In this document: in pieces, positions 24,040 to 32,586 of the stretch
How the letters are laid out: every line of letters begins with the position of its first letter
Position numbering within the stretch: position 1 is the stretch's first letter
DNA from: Deltaproteobacteria bacterium
GTDB taxonomy: Bacteria > Desulfobacterota > Desulfuromonadia > Geobacterales > Geobacteraceae
Assembly: GCA_021848385.1 (NCBI GenBank)
Contig: JAJZUQ010000002.1
Span: forward strand, 1 to 64,000
Direction: 5' to 3'
Length of the DNA stretch: 64,000 nt
Translations under genes and position numbers: made by a program
The notes under the pieces: model-generated
Told to the model about the DNA's origin: nothing
The model's input: only the letters and a program-made list of their open reading frames with translations
The model's database searches: none

Positions 24040-25524
24040 TCAGGGGGCGGATACGTTTCCTTCGCCAAGAACCCCCGTCGTCCAGTTCAGGTTGACGAGT
24101 GCCGCCAGGTAATCCCGCCGGGCGAGGGCCAGGTTCCCCTTCGCCTGGTTAAGGTTCAGCTCCGCATCGTCAACCTCAAGCCGGATTTTCACCCCCAGCT
24201 CGTACCCCTTTTCCGCCATGGTGAGAAGACGCTCCGCCTGTGCCACCGTCCCGGTCAGGGCGGAGACGATCTCCTGCGCCTCCCGGACATGATTGAGGGC
24301 ATCGCGAATCTCCAGGGAGATGGCGTCTGACTGCTTCGCCTCGTCGATCTCCAGGGCGTGCCGCTCACTTTCCGCCTGGGCCACCTTGCCGCGCGTCTTC
24401 AACCCGTCAAAGAAGGGGAATGAAAGGTAGAGGCCGACGTTCCAGTCCTGGCCGTCACCCCGGACATCCCCCGCCTCCAGTCGTCGCCAGCCGTACCCCC
24501 CCTTGATGTCGAGGCGGGGCTTGTCATCGGCATTGGCAATGGTCACGAGCTCGCCCGCGATCTCCTTCCGGCGTCTCAGCTCCTCCAGCTCCGGCCGGCG
24601 CTTGCGGGCCACCGCCAGCGATTCTTCGTAGGAGGGGAGAGCCGCCGGCGGCAGCTCCAACTCCCCGGCCACCTCCACATCTTCTTCCAGAGCAAGAATG
24701 AAACGGAGCCTGTCCTTGGTGGAGCGGAGCTGGTTTCCGGTCCGGATCAGGTCCGGACGGGCATTCTGCACCGAAACCTCCGCCGCCAGGACGTCGTAGT
24801 CGGTGGCAACGCCGGCCGCATACTTGCGCTGGGCCTCGTCCAGATGGCGACTCTTCTGCTCCAGGTTCTGCCGTGAGATGGCGTGCAGTTCCCTGGCCAG
24901 CAGTATGTCGTAGAAGGCGGTGGAGACATCGCGGTACGTCCCCTGCCGGGCCATGCGCAGACGCTCGTCGGCGGTGCGAAAGCCGATGTCGGCGGCGCGG
25001 ATGGCGGCCCCCACCTTCCCCCAGGAGTAGACGACCTGGGAAATACCCAGTTCCGCCCCTCCCGTGTCCTGGCGGGTGGGGATGAACCCTCCCGTCAGGA
25101 TCTTCTGGCTGTCATCCTGCTGCCGGGAAAGCTGACCGGTGAGGGTGATCTGGGGAAGAGCCGCGGACCGCTCCTCCACGTATTTCCCCTGCACCTGATT
25201 GTAGAATTCCCGTGCCTTGAGGATGTCACGGTTGCGTGCGACGGCAATTTCCAAGGCCTGGTCCAGGGTAAGGGTACGGACCTCGGCAGCGCGGGAAAGG
25301 TGCGGATAACAGAGCACAAACGATGACAAACAGATGACTGTGACGCAAAGGCGCAGAGGCGCAAAGGAAAACTGGCAAAACTGATATGTATCATCCTGTA
25401 GTACAGATCGGAGTTCAAATGCACGTATAATGCCCGCAGTAAATTGCCAGGATATCTTGGCGGCATGTTTTCCTTGCGTCTCTGCGTCTCTGCGTCTCTG
25501 CGTTGAAATGTACGGTATTTTCAT
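24040..25524 (-). CDS. TolC-family outer membrane efflux channel, signal-peptide region interrupted by a repeat
   Basis: From its coupled start (ATGA with the RND gene stop, 25524-25521) this protein has 494 residues. The body is a normal outer-membrane efflux channel: two TolC repeats, long coiled-coil helices (LHAISRQNLEQKSRHLDEA, KYAAGVATDYDVLAAEVSV) and a second repeat after about residue 300. The N-terminus is odd. After MKIPYI come about 56 residues encoded by an inverted-repeat element, and only then a hydrophobic VICLSSFVLCYPHLSRA and a likely cleavage site before AEV. Removing the insert would join MKIPYI to VICLSSF as an ordinary Sec signal peptide. Export efficiency of the extended form is uncertain. 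Confidence 0.85.
   Translation of the reverse strand: MKIPYISTQRRRDAETQGKHAAKISWQFTAGIIRAFELRSVLQDDTYQFCQFSFAPLRLCVTVICLSSFVLCYPHLSRAAEVRTLTLDQALEIAVARNRDILKAREFYNQVQGKYVEERSAALPQITLTGQLSRQQDDSQKILTGGFIPTRQDTGGAELGISQVVYSWGKVGAAIRAADIGFRTADERLRMARQGTYRDVSTAFYDILLARELHAISRQNLEQKSRHLDEAQRKYAAGVATDYDVLAAEVSVQNARPDLIRTGNQLRSTKDRLRFILALEEDVEVAGELELPPAALPSYEESLAVARKRRPELEELRRRKEIAGELVTIANADDKPRLDIKGGYGWRRLEAGDVRGDGQDWNVGLYLSFPFFDGLKTRGKVAQAESERHALEIDEAKQSDAISLEIRDALNHVREAQEIVSALTGTVAQAERLLTMAEKGYELGVKIRLEVDDAELNLNQAKGNLALARRDYLAALVNLNWTTGVLGEGNVSAP
25342..25505. repeat. GACGCAGAGACGC-type inverted-repeat element inserted in the efflux channel gene
   Basis: Arms of about 30 bp (25342-25372 and 25467-25496) are imperfect inverted copies built from tandem GCAGAGAC-like units and ending in GGAAAAC. 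They enclose a core of about 94 bp. The same arm family recurs at 54660-54729. The insertion keeps the reading frame open across the signal peptide of the TolC-like gene. Confidence 0.8.
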
Positions 25525-28500
25525 GCCACCGTCCCCTTCCCGAACTGCCGCTTCACCCACCCCCCCAGGTCGTCCATGTAGGTGTACATGACCGGCACCA
25601 CCAAGAGGGTCAGAAGCGTCGAGGTCAGGAGCCCCCCGACCACAGCCCTGGCCATGGGAGCGCGCCCTTCGCCACCGGCGCCGATCCCGAGAAAGAGCGG
25701 CAGCATGCCGAAGATCATGGCCAGAGAAGTCATGATGATCGGTCGCAGCCGCGTCCGTCCCGCCTGGATGATCGCCTCGCGCCGGGGGATGCCGTCCCGC
25801 CGCCTGAGCACCTTGGTGTAGTCCACCAGCAGGATGGCATTCTTGGTCACCAGCCCCATCAGCATGATCAGGCCGATCAGCGCCATGATGTTCACCGTGT
25901 CGCCGGTCAGTTTGAGCATCCCTGCCATCCCGACGATGGAGAGGGGGAGCGACAGCATGATCGCCAGCGGTTCGAAGAACGACTCGAATTGGGCCGCCAG
26001 GATCAGATAGACGAAGATGATCGCCAGCAGCAGCGACTCTACCATGTAGCCGAAGGACTCGGCCATGTCCTCCGCCTCCCCCGACATGCTGATGCTGTAC
26101 CCCGGCGGCATGTTGATCCGTTTTGCCGCCGCTTCGACATGCTTGACCGCCGTGCCGATGGGGAGGTTGTCCAGGTTGGCGGAGACCGTCACCTGGCGGG
26201 CAAGATCGCGGCGGTTGATCTCGGTCGGGCTGGTGGCAACGCGGGTGCTGACCAGGCTTGCCAGCGGCACAAGCTTGCTGCCGCCGGAGGCTGCCGGCAC
26301 CGAAATTTTCAGATCTGCAACCTGCCCCGGATTGCGCCGCAGGGACTCGGGCAGCCGCACCCGCACGTCGACCGCGTCCCCGTCCTCATCCTCGTAGGTG
26401 GAGATAGCCTCTCCCCCCACCAGGCGGGAGAGCGCGGCCACCACGTCATTGGTGGTGACCCCCGCGGAAAACGCCTTTTCCCGATCCACCTTCATCCGGT
26501 ACTCGGGGATGTCATGCTCCAGGGTGACGGAAAGATCCTCGATCCCCGGCACCGTGTACAGCTCTTCCTTGAGACGCTGTCCCAGCTGCTTCAGGGTCGC
26601 CAGGTCGTCCCCCTTCAGGTTCACGTTGAGCGGTTTCTGGGCGCCCCCCATCTGCCCCACCTCCTCGATGGAGAAGGTGATGCCGGCAATCCTCTGGAGG
26701 CGGCGGCGTACATCGCGCTGCAGCTCGAACTGGTTCCGCGTGCGCTCCTTGCGCTCCTTCAGCTTGACATAGATCAGGCCGTCCCGGACGGTACCGCTGT
26801 CGCCGGCGCCGATGGTGGCGTAGGTGTGGTCGATCTCCGGAATCTCCCTAAGAGTCGCGAGCACGGCGTTCAACCTGTCCTCGGTCTCGGCAAGTGCCGC
26901 GTCGGGCGCAGTTTTGAAGGATATCTGGAACTCCCCCTTGTCCTCCTTGGCCATGAAAGAAGATTCCAGGGTGCCGAAGATGACGATCCCGCCGATGAAC
27001 GCAGCGCCGGCCGAGAGCATCACCGTCTTGCGATGGTCAAGTGCCCAGCCGATGGCGCGGCGGTACTTGTCCGCCGTCAGGTCGAACCAGCCATTGAAGC
27101 GCTCCAGCCACCGCGCCAGCCCCTTCCGCCGCCCCTGGAGGTGAATGGACGGATCGTGCCAGCGAGACGACAGCATCGGGTCGAGAGTAAAAGAGACGAA
27201 CAGGGAGACCAGCACGGCGAAGGCAACGCTGATGCCGAACTGGAAGAAGAAGCGCCCCACGATGCCACGCATGTAGGCAACCGGAATGAAGACGGCAACG
27301 ATGGACATGGAGGTGGCGAAGACCGCCAGGCCGATCTCGCTGGTACCGAAACGTGACGCCTCCATGTGGTCCTTTCCCATCTCCAGGTGGCGGACGATAT
27401 TCTCCCGCACCACGATGGCGTCGTCGATCAGGAGACCAATGGCCAGCGACAGCGCCATCAGGGTCATGACATTGAGGGTCATCCCCATGGCATTCATGAT
27501 GATAAAGGACGACATAACCGAGATGGGGAGGGTTACGCCGGTGATGACCGTGGAACGCCAGGAGTTGATGAAGCAGAAGACAATGAGCACCGTAAGGATG
27601 CCGCCGATGATCAGGGTCTCCTTCACGTCGGCCAGGGACTCGCGGGTCATGATGGTGCCATCGCGCACCATGGTCAGGGTCACCCCCGGCGGCAGTTCCT
27701 TCTGGACCCTGGCCATGTTCTTCTTGACCGTGTCCACCAGCTCCACCTCGTTCCCCCCCGACTGTTTGTAGATGTCGAGACCGATGGCCGGCTGGCCATT
27801 GACCAGCGCCAGCTTGCGCCGCTCCTCGGTGCCGTCGGCAACGGCCGCCACTTCTCCCAGGGGGATGGGACGCCCCCCCCGCTGGGTGACGGCCATGCGG
27901 CGGTATTCGTCAGCCCGGTCCGGCTTCCCTTCGATGCGCATCGGATATTCGGCGTTTCCCCTGGTCAATCTCCCCAACGGGGTATTGGTGTTCTCGGAGC
28001 GGATGCCGTTAACCACATCGTTGACGCCGAGCCCCAGACTGTCGAGCCGCACCGGGTCGATCTCGACGCTGATTTCGCGCTTCTGGCCGCCGACCATCTC
28101 CACCTTCCCGACACCGGCCACACTCTCGAACCGCTTCTTGATCCGCTTCTCCACCAGGGTCGTCAGTTCCCGGGGGGAGAGGGTGTTGGACTGCACCGCC
28201 AGGGACGCTACCGGCGCAGCGTTGAAGTCGAGCTTCTGGATGATCGGCTCCTCGATCCCCTGGGGAAGAATGCCCCGAATGGAGCCGATCTTGGCCCGCA
28301 CCTCCTGGGCGCAGTCGTTCACCTTCTGCTCCAGCTGGAACTGGATGGTTACCGTGGAAACCCCCTCACGGGAGGTGGAGAACACGTGCTTCACCCCGGC
28401 GATCTGGTTCACCGATTCCTCGATCCGCTTGGAGATCTCCCGTTCCACCGTTTCCGGCGAGGCGCCGGGAAAGGTGGTAACCACCGAAATAAGGGGAAAT

Positions 28501-28622
28501 TCCACGTTGGGAAACATCTCGACGGCAAGACGCTTGTAGGAAAAGAGGCCAAGGGTGACAAGCGCCAGGATCATCACCGCGGCGAAGATGGGGCGTTTGA
28601 TGGATAGGTCGGAAAGAATCAT
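25521..28622 (-). CDS. RND-family efflux pump (HAE1/AcrB-like) inner-membrane transporter
   Basis: This 1033-residue proton-driven transporter has the AcrB layout: an N-terminal helix, a large periplasmic loop, helices 2-6, a second loop and helices 8-12. The proton-relay aspartates in helix 4 are present in GLLIDDAIVVREN. Typical family segments include FPNVEFPLISVVTTFPGASP near the start and SFTLDPMLSS. It is the pump of the tripartite system with the adaptor lipoprotein (29129-30310) and the channel (24040-25524), whose start overlaps its stop. Substrates probably include drugs or other hydrophobic compounds; no heavy-metal RND signature was noticed. Confidence 0.92.
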   Translation of the reverse strand: MILSDLSIKRPIFAAVMILALVTLGLFSYKRLAVEMFPNVEFPLISVVTTFPGASPETVEREISKRIEESVNQIAGVKHVFSTSREGVSTVTIQFQLEQKVNDCAQEVRAKIGSIRGILPQGIEEPIIQKLDFNAAPVASLAVQSNTLSPRELTTLVEKRIKKRFESVAGVGKVEMVGGQKREISVEIDPVRLDSLGLGVNDVVNGIRSENTNTPLGRLTRGNAEYPMRIEGKPDRADEYRRMAVTQRGGRPIPLGEVAAVADGTEERRKLALVNGQPAIGLDIYKQSGGNEVELVDTVKKNMARVQKELPPGVTLTMVRDGTIMTRESLADVKETLIIGGILTVLIVFCFINSWRSTVITGVTLPISVMSSFIIMNAMGMTLNVMTLMALSLAIGLLIDDAIVVRENIVRHLEMGKDHMEASRFGTSEIGLAVFATSMSIVAVFIPVAYMRGIVGRFFFQFGISVAFAVLVSLFVSFTLDPMLSSRWHDPSIHLQGRRKGLARWLERFNGWFDLTADKYRRAIGWALDHRKTVMLSAGAAFIGGIVIFGTLESSFMAKEDKGEFQISFKTAPDAALAETEDRLNAVLATLREIPEIDHTYATIGAGDSGTVRDGLIYVKLKERKERTRNQFELQRDVRRRLQRIAGITFSIEEVGQMGGAQKPLNVNLKGDDLATLKQLGQRLKEELYTVPGIEDLSVTLEHDIPEYRMKVDREKAFSAGVTTNDVVAALSRLVGGEAISTYEDEDGDAVDVRVRLPESLRRNPGQVADLKISVPAASGGSKLVPLASLVSTRVATSPTEINRRDLARQVTVSANLDNLPIGTAVKHVEAAAKRINMPPGYSISMSGEAEDMAESFGYMVESLLLAIIFVYLILAAQFESFFEPLAIMLSLPLSIVGMAGMLKLTGDTVNIMALIGLIMLMGLVTKNAILLVDYTKVLRRRDGIPRREAIIQAGRTRLRPIIMTSLAMIFGMLPLFLGIGAGGEGRAPMARAVVGGLLTSTLLTLLVVPVMYTYMDDLGGWVKRQFGKGTVA

Positions 28623-28694
28623 GTAAACTCCGAAAACAGGGTGTCCGACGGTGTCTGTGCCATGTCGGTCACTGCTCCATGCTGTGAAGTGTTG

Positions 28695-29132
28695 CTACCT
28701 TCTGACGACCAGCGCCGTTCCCGCCATCAGCAGCGCTATGCCGAATGCCCGCTTGCCGTCCAGGGGAATTTCCCGGAAACCGAACATCCCGAAGTGGTCG
28801 AGCAGGACGCCGGTTGCCAACTGGGCCGCTATAACCGAAGCCATGGCAGCCGTCGTGCCGATGCGCGGGACCGCGACAATCGTCATGGTGACGAAGAAGG
28901 CTCCGAGCAGGCCGCCGCTCAGTTCCCACCATGTGGCACTGCCAATTCCCCTCATATCACCCTTCCCGACAAGGAAGACCAGTATCAGCAAGGCCGCGGC
29001 CCCCACCGAAAAGGAGATGCAGGAACTCTCCAGGACCCCGGTTTTCTGGGCCAGCCGCCCGTTGATAGAGGGCTGAAACGCGACGGCAGCCCCTCCGCAG
29101 AACATGAGAAAAAGCAGCAGCATCTGGTTCAT
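28695..29132 (-). CDS. DMT-superfamily membrane protein (DUF606/YdcZ-like) inside the efflux operon
   Basis: This 145-residue protein has four to five predicted membrane helices and the DUF606-type segments AFQPSINGRLAQKTG, ISFSVGAAALL and ASVIAAQLATGVLLDHFG. Such proteins are small inner-membrane transporters of unknown substrate. ATG 29132 overlaps the stop of the adaptor gene (ATGA), so it is translated with the efflux system, between adaptor and pump. Tripartite operons normally go straight from adaptor to pump, which makes this position unusual. Confidence 0.8.
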   Translation of the reverse strand: MNQMLLLFLMFCGGAAVAFQPSINGRLAQKTGVLESSCISFSVGAAALLILVFLVGKGDMRGIGSATWWELSGGLLGAFFVTMTIVAVPRIGTTAAMASVIAAQLATGVLLDHFGMFGFREIPLDGKRAFGIALLMAGTALVVRR

Positions 29133-30310
29133 CGCACGGTTCCTCCGTTGTTCGTTCCCACGGCCATTGCTACCCGGTCCCCGTCCTTGAGGGTAAAGCC
29201 GCCCCGCGTCACATACCGCTCCCCTCCCTTGAGCCCGGAAGATACCTCCACCTGCTCGCCGTTTACCGCTCCGGTGGCGACGGCACGGAGCCAGGCTGTG
29301 TCGTTCTCCACCACGAACACATTGGCCTTCCGAGCCGTCGTGTCCCATGCCGCCAACGCACTCCGGGGAACCTGGATGACCCCCGTGCGCGTACCGAGAA
29401 GGATTCTCCCCTTGACGAACAGTCCCCCCTTGAGAAGCTCACCGCCGTTTTTCACCTCGGCGATGACCTTGAGGGAACGGTCCGTCGAGGAGAGTTCGGG
29501 ATTGACGAACATCACCCGGCCGGTAAAGGTCCTTCCCGGAATGGCATCCACCGTGAACTCCAGGGGCTGGCCGACTTTCACCCGGGCCGAATCGGCGGAA
29601 GAGACGGTGACCGTCAGGTTGAGAATGCGGTTATCCACGATGCGAAACACCGGCTTGACGGCGGCAGCATCCCCCGCCAGGTCCCCCACGTTCACATCGC
29701 GCAGGGCGACCACGCCGTCCAGGGGAGAGGTGACGAGCCCCTTGCGAAGCCGCACCCGGGCCTGGCGCACCTCCTCTTCGGCAGCCCGGATCTGGGCCCG
29801 TGCCGCCTCCATTCTGGCGGTGGCCGCCGCGACCTCGGTCCGGGCATCGTCCACCGCCTGCTGAGTGGCAAGGCCTGACTCCTTCAGTTTGAGCATCCGC
29901 GCCTGTTCCCGCTCGGAGCGGGTCAATTGCACCTGGGCCTGGGCCAGTCCGGCTTTTGCCGATTCAACTCCCGCTTCCGTGCGCTTGACCTGTGCTTCCG
30001 TCTCTCCCACGTCGATGCTGGCCAGGGGTTGCCCCTTTCTCACCCGCACCCATTCCGTCACGTAAACCTGCTTCACGAGGCCGGGAATCTGGGTCTTCAC
30101 GTCGGCCGAGAACTTCGGCTCAAGACTCCCGGTCACTTCCATCCCCTCGGACAGGTCAGTAGCCCCAGCCACGGCAACTTCCACCGCAACCGGCTGCCTG
30201 GCCGCCGTCCCTCCCTCACCCTTTTCACCGCTTTTTTTCGTGCAGCCGCCGGCAATGGACGCGCAGACCAGAGCTGCCGTGACGAGCAGCAACGTCCCTG
30301 TTTTTTTCAT
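29129..30310 (-). CDS. RND efflux periplasmic adaptor (membrane fusion lipoprotein)
   Basis: This 393-residue adaptor starts MKKTGTLLLVTAALVC and has a lipobox ending in SIAGGC, so Cys23 would carry lipid. The barrel-sandwich/lipoyl halves (VKQVYVTEWVRVRKGQPLAS and VTSPLDGVVALRDVNVGDLA) flank an alpha-helical hairpin rich in Ala/Glu/Arg, followed by beta-barrel and membrane-proximal domains. ATG 30310 is chosen over an upstream frame because GGAGTGAAACC precedes it and it overlaps the tetR stop (ATGA). It bridges the RND pump and the TolC-like channel. Confidence 0.92.
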   Translation of the reverse strand: MKKTGTLLLVTAALVCASIAGGCTKKSGEKGEGGTAARQPVAVEVAVAGATDLSEGMEVTGSLEPKFSADVKTQIPGLVKQVYVTEWVRVRKGQPLASIDVGETEAQVKRTEAGVESAKAGLAQAQVQLTRSEREQARMLKLKESGLATQQAVDDARTEVAAATARMEAARAQIRAAEEEVRQARVRLRKGLVTSPLDGVVALRDVNVGDLAGDAAAVKPVFRIVDNRILNLTVTVSSADSARVKVGQPLEFTVDAIPGRTFTGRVMFVNPELSSTDRSLKVIAEVKNGGELLKGGLFVKGRILLGTRTGVIQVPRSALAAWDTTARKANVFVVENDTAWLRAVATGAVNGEQVEVSSGLKGGERYVTRGGFTLKDGDRVAMAVGTNNGGTVR

Positions 30311-30921
30311 GGTTTCACTCCTTGGGAAAATCCGTTGAGGATCAGATTGAGTAACCGCACCAGCCCCTGCCGGTCGATGCGGGGGGGGGTGTGACACAAC
30401 TGCTCTTCCATGACGGTATTGAGGCAGGAGATAATGGCCCAGGTCGCATCCTTTTCGTCTACCGCCACCAGTTCCCCCGCGGCAATCCCATCCCGCACGA
30501 AGCCGGCCAGGATCTCCAGCATCCGGTCGAACGGCTCCTCGTAGGGGAAGGGTGGCGCCCCCTGGGATGAGCCGAAATAGATGGAATAGATGAGCCGCAC
30601 CACCTGGACATGCTCCACGAACCCGTCAAAACAACCGGTGCAGAAGGCGATGAGACGCTCCCGCACTGAACCCTGACATGCGGCAAGGAGATCAAGGCGT
30701 TTTGCGAACAGGGCATAGGTGTCGTTCATCAGTTCGAGGTAGATACCCTCTTTGCTCCCGAAGTAATAGTAGAGGACCGGCTTGGTAACGCCGGCCGCGG
30801 CCACGACCTCCCGAACCGACGTGGCGGCGTACCCCTTCCGGGTAAAACTATCCAGTGCCGCCGCCAAAAGCCGCTGCCGCACTGCCGCGTCGACCCGCTC
30901 CCCTTTGACCTTCTGTCCCAT
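30307..30921 (-). CDS. TetR-family repressor of the efflux operon
   Basis: This 204-residue regulator has an N-terminal TetR helix-turn-helix: LLAAALDSFTRKGYAATSV leading to VVAAAGVTKPVLYYYFGSKE. The C-terminal ligand-binding domain contains LIAFCTGCFDGFVEHVQVVRLI. GGAGGAAAC precedes ATG 30921. It is the first gene of tetR-adaptor-DMT-RND-TolC. A perfect palindrome overlaps its promoter, so autorepression relieved by a pump substrate is the likely scheme. Confidence 0.92.
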   Translation of the reverse strand: MGQKVKGERVDAAVRQRLLAAALDSFTRKGYAATSVREVVAAAGVTKPVLYYYFGSKEGIYLELMNDTYALFAKRLDLLAACQGSVRERLIAFCTGCFDGFVEHVQVVRLIYSIYFGSSQGAPPFPYEEPFDRMLEILAGFVRDGIAAGELVAVDEKDATWAIISCLNTVMEEQLCHTPPRIDRQGLVRLLNLILNGFSQGVKP

Positions 30922-30954
30922 GTTTCCTCCGCGTGTGTAACGCCAAACGCAATT

Positions 30955-30970
30955 TACCTAACGGTAGGTA
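30955..30970. promoter_or_regulatory. TetR-type operator palindrome
   Basis: TACCTA-ACGG-TAGGTA is a perfect 6-4-6 inverted repeat. It overlaps the predicted -10 element of the tetR promoter and ends 34 bp before the tetR start. The site and symmetry are seen directly; binding by the adjacent TetR protein is inferred. Confidence 0.75.
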
Positions 30971-30993
30971 CATCCATGACATAAAAATGTCAA
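30965..30993 (-). promoter_or_regulatory. Predicted sigma-70 promoter of the efflux operon
   Basis: On the minus strand TTGACA (30993-30988) and TACCTA (30970-30965) have a 17-bp spacer. The -35 is a full consensus match. The -10 is weaker and lies within the operator palindrome. Confidence 0.65.
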
Positions 30994-31120
30994 GGGGGAA
31001 TGTGTCTGCCGGAAAGGGTGGAAAACCGTAGTGGGAACTGAAACAGCAACGAGGAATGAATTGCTTTTTTCTTGGCAAGTTTATATATTAAAGAGATGCA
31101 TTAACCCGAAAAGGCAGGCT

Positions 31121-31633
31121 ATGATACGAACAATACTCCACTTTCCCGACCCGGAACTGAAGAAGAAATCCACGCCGGTTACGGTTATCAATGACGCGAC
31201 CCGCGCCCTGGTGCAGGACATGGCGGAGACCATGTACGCCGCCCCCGGAGTCGGGCTGGCAGCCCCCCAGATCGGAGTCCATCAGCGGATCGTGGTCATC
31301 GACGTCTCTCCCAAGGACGAGCAGCCCGATCTCATCGTCGCCATAAATCCGGTCATCATCCACGCTGATGGCGAATCCTACGAGGAAGAGGGGTGCCTCT
31401 CCGTCCCCAAATACTCGGCCAACGTCCGCCGCCATGCCCGTGTTGTGGTAAAGGCCCTGGATCTGGACGGCAACGAGATAACCTATAAGGCTGACGACCT
31501 GCTGGCTATCGCCTTTCAGCATGAAATAGACCACCTGGACGGTATCCTGTTCATTGACCACCTCTCCCCCCTCAAACGGGAGATATTCCGCAAGCGCTAC
31601 CGTCGCTCCCGGGAAGAAGGCCAGGAAGAGTGA
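31121..31633 (+). CDS. def: Peptide deformylase
   Basis: This 170-residue metalloenzyme removes the formyl group from nascent N-terminal formyl-Met. All three motifs are intact: GVGLAAPQIG, EEGCLSVP (Cys metal ligand) and HEIDHL (two His ligands and catalytic Glu). ATG 31121 is preferred; the open frame upstream to 31031 has no family similarity. The fmt start lies 3 nt after the def stop, so addition and removal of the formyl group are co-expressed. Confidence 0.96.
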   Translation: MIRTILHFPDPELKKKSTPVTVINDATRALVQDMAETMYAAPGVGLAAPQIGVHQRIVVIDVSPKDEQPDLIVAINPVIIHADGESYEEEGCLSVPKYSANVRRHARVVVKALDLDGNEITYKADDLLAIAFQHEIDHLDGILFIDHLSPLKREIFRKRYRRSREEGQEE

Positions 31634-31635
31634 CC

Positions 31636-32586
31636 ATGCCACTTCGTATCGTATTCATGGGAACGCCGGAGTTTGCCTGTCCCACGCTGCAGATGCTGTT
31701 CGACCGGGGTGAGGAGGTCATCGCCGTGGTCACCCAGCCTGACCGGCCCAAGGGACGTGGCCAGAAACTGACCCCCCCGCCGGTGAAAGCCCTTGCCGGA
31801 CAACACGGCGTACCGGTGCTGCAGCCGGTTAAGGTGCGCGCCCCGGAAGTCATCGCTGCAATCCAGGAGCTCCACCCCGACCTCATCGTAGTGATCGCCT
31901 TCGGCCAGATCCTTCCCAAAGCGCTCCTCGACATCCCCCCCAAAGGGTGCATCAACGTCCACGCCTCGCTCCTTCCCCGCTACAGGGGCGCCGCCCCCCT
32001 CAACTGGTGCATCGTCAACGGCGAGACCGAAACGGGGGTCACGACCATGCTCATGGACGTGGGACTCGACACGGGAGATATGCTGGTGAAAAAGGCCATC
32101 CCCATCGATCCGGATGAGGACGCCCAGTCGCTCCACGACAGACTTGCCCTGCTCGGCGCTACAGCCATGGAGGAAACCCTCGATCTCCTGGCGGATGACC
32201 TCCTCGTGCCGGAAAAGCAAGACGACAGCCTCACAAATTACGCCCCGATGATGAAAAAAGAGGATGGGCTCATCGACTGGGGGAAAGAGCCTCGGGTCAT
32301 CAAGAACCTGGTACGGGGTTTTACCCCTTGGCCTGGCGCTTTCACGACTCTTGAGGAGAAGACCCTCAAGATCTGCCGGGTCAGAGAGGGAGAGGGACAC
32401 GGCGCGCCGGGTACTATCCTGATGGCCGACAGAAACGGGATGGAAGTCGCCTGCGGCAGCGGCAGCCTGTTCATAGAAGAACTGCAGCTGGAAGGGCGCA
32501 AGCGCCTCCCGGTCCAGGAATTCCTGGCCGGCGTCAAAATCGCCCCGGGCACCATCCTGGGCTCCAAGGAAACAGTACGTGGCTGA
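31636..32586 (+). CDS. fmt: Methionyl-tRNA formyltransferase
   Basis: This 316-residue enzyme transfers a formyl group from 10-formyl-THF to initiator Met-tRNA. The N-terminal Rossmann start is LRIVFMGTPEFACPTLQ, the folate/catalytic segment is INVHASLLPRYRGAAPLNW, and the flexible loop contains PKGRGQKLTPPPVK. A C-terminal OB-like domain follows from about residue 205. ATG 31636 follows GGAAGAG; a GTG at 31630 is the alternative. The downstream DUF116 gene overlaps its last codons. Confidence 0.96.
   Translation: MPLRIVFMGTPEFACPTLQMLFDRGEEVIAVVTQPDRPKGRGQKLTPPPVKALAGQHGVPVLQPVKVRAPEVIAAIQELHPDLIVVIAFGQILPKALLDIPPKGCINVHASLLPRYRGAAPLNWCIVNGETETGVTTMLMDVGLDTGDMLVKKAIPIDPDEDAQSLHDRLALLGATAMEETLDLLADDLLVPEKQDDSLTNYAPMMKKEDGLIDWGKEPRVIKNLVRGFTPWPGAFTTLEEKTLKICRVREGEGHGAPGTILMADRNGMEVACGSGSLFIEELQLEGRKRLPVQEFLAGVKIAPGTILGSKETVRG

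Noticed and set aside
25503-28607. Long plus-strand open frames opposite the RND gene
   Set aside because: They are antisense shadows of a high-GC gene; the minus-strand protein has full AcrB-family motifs.
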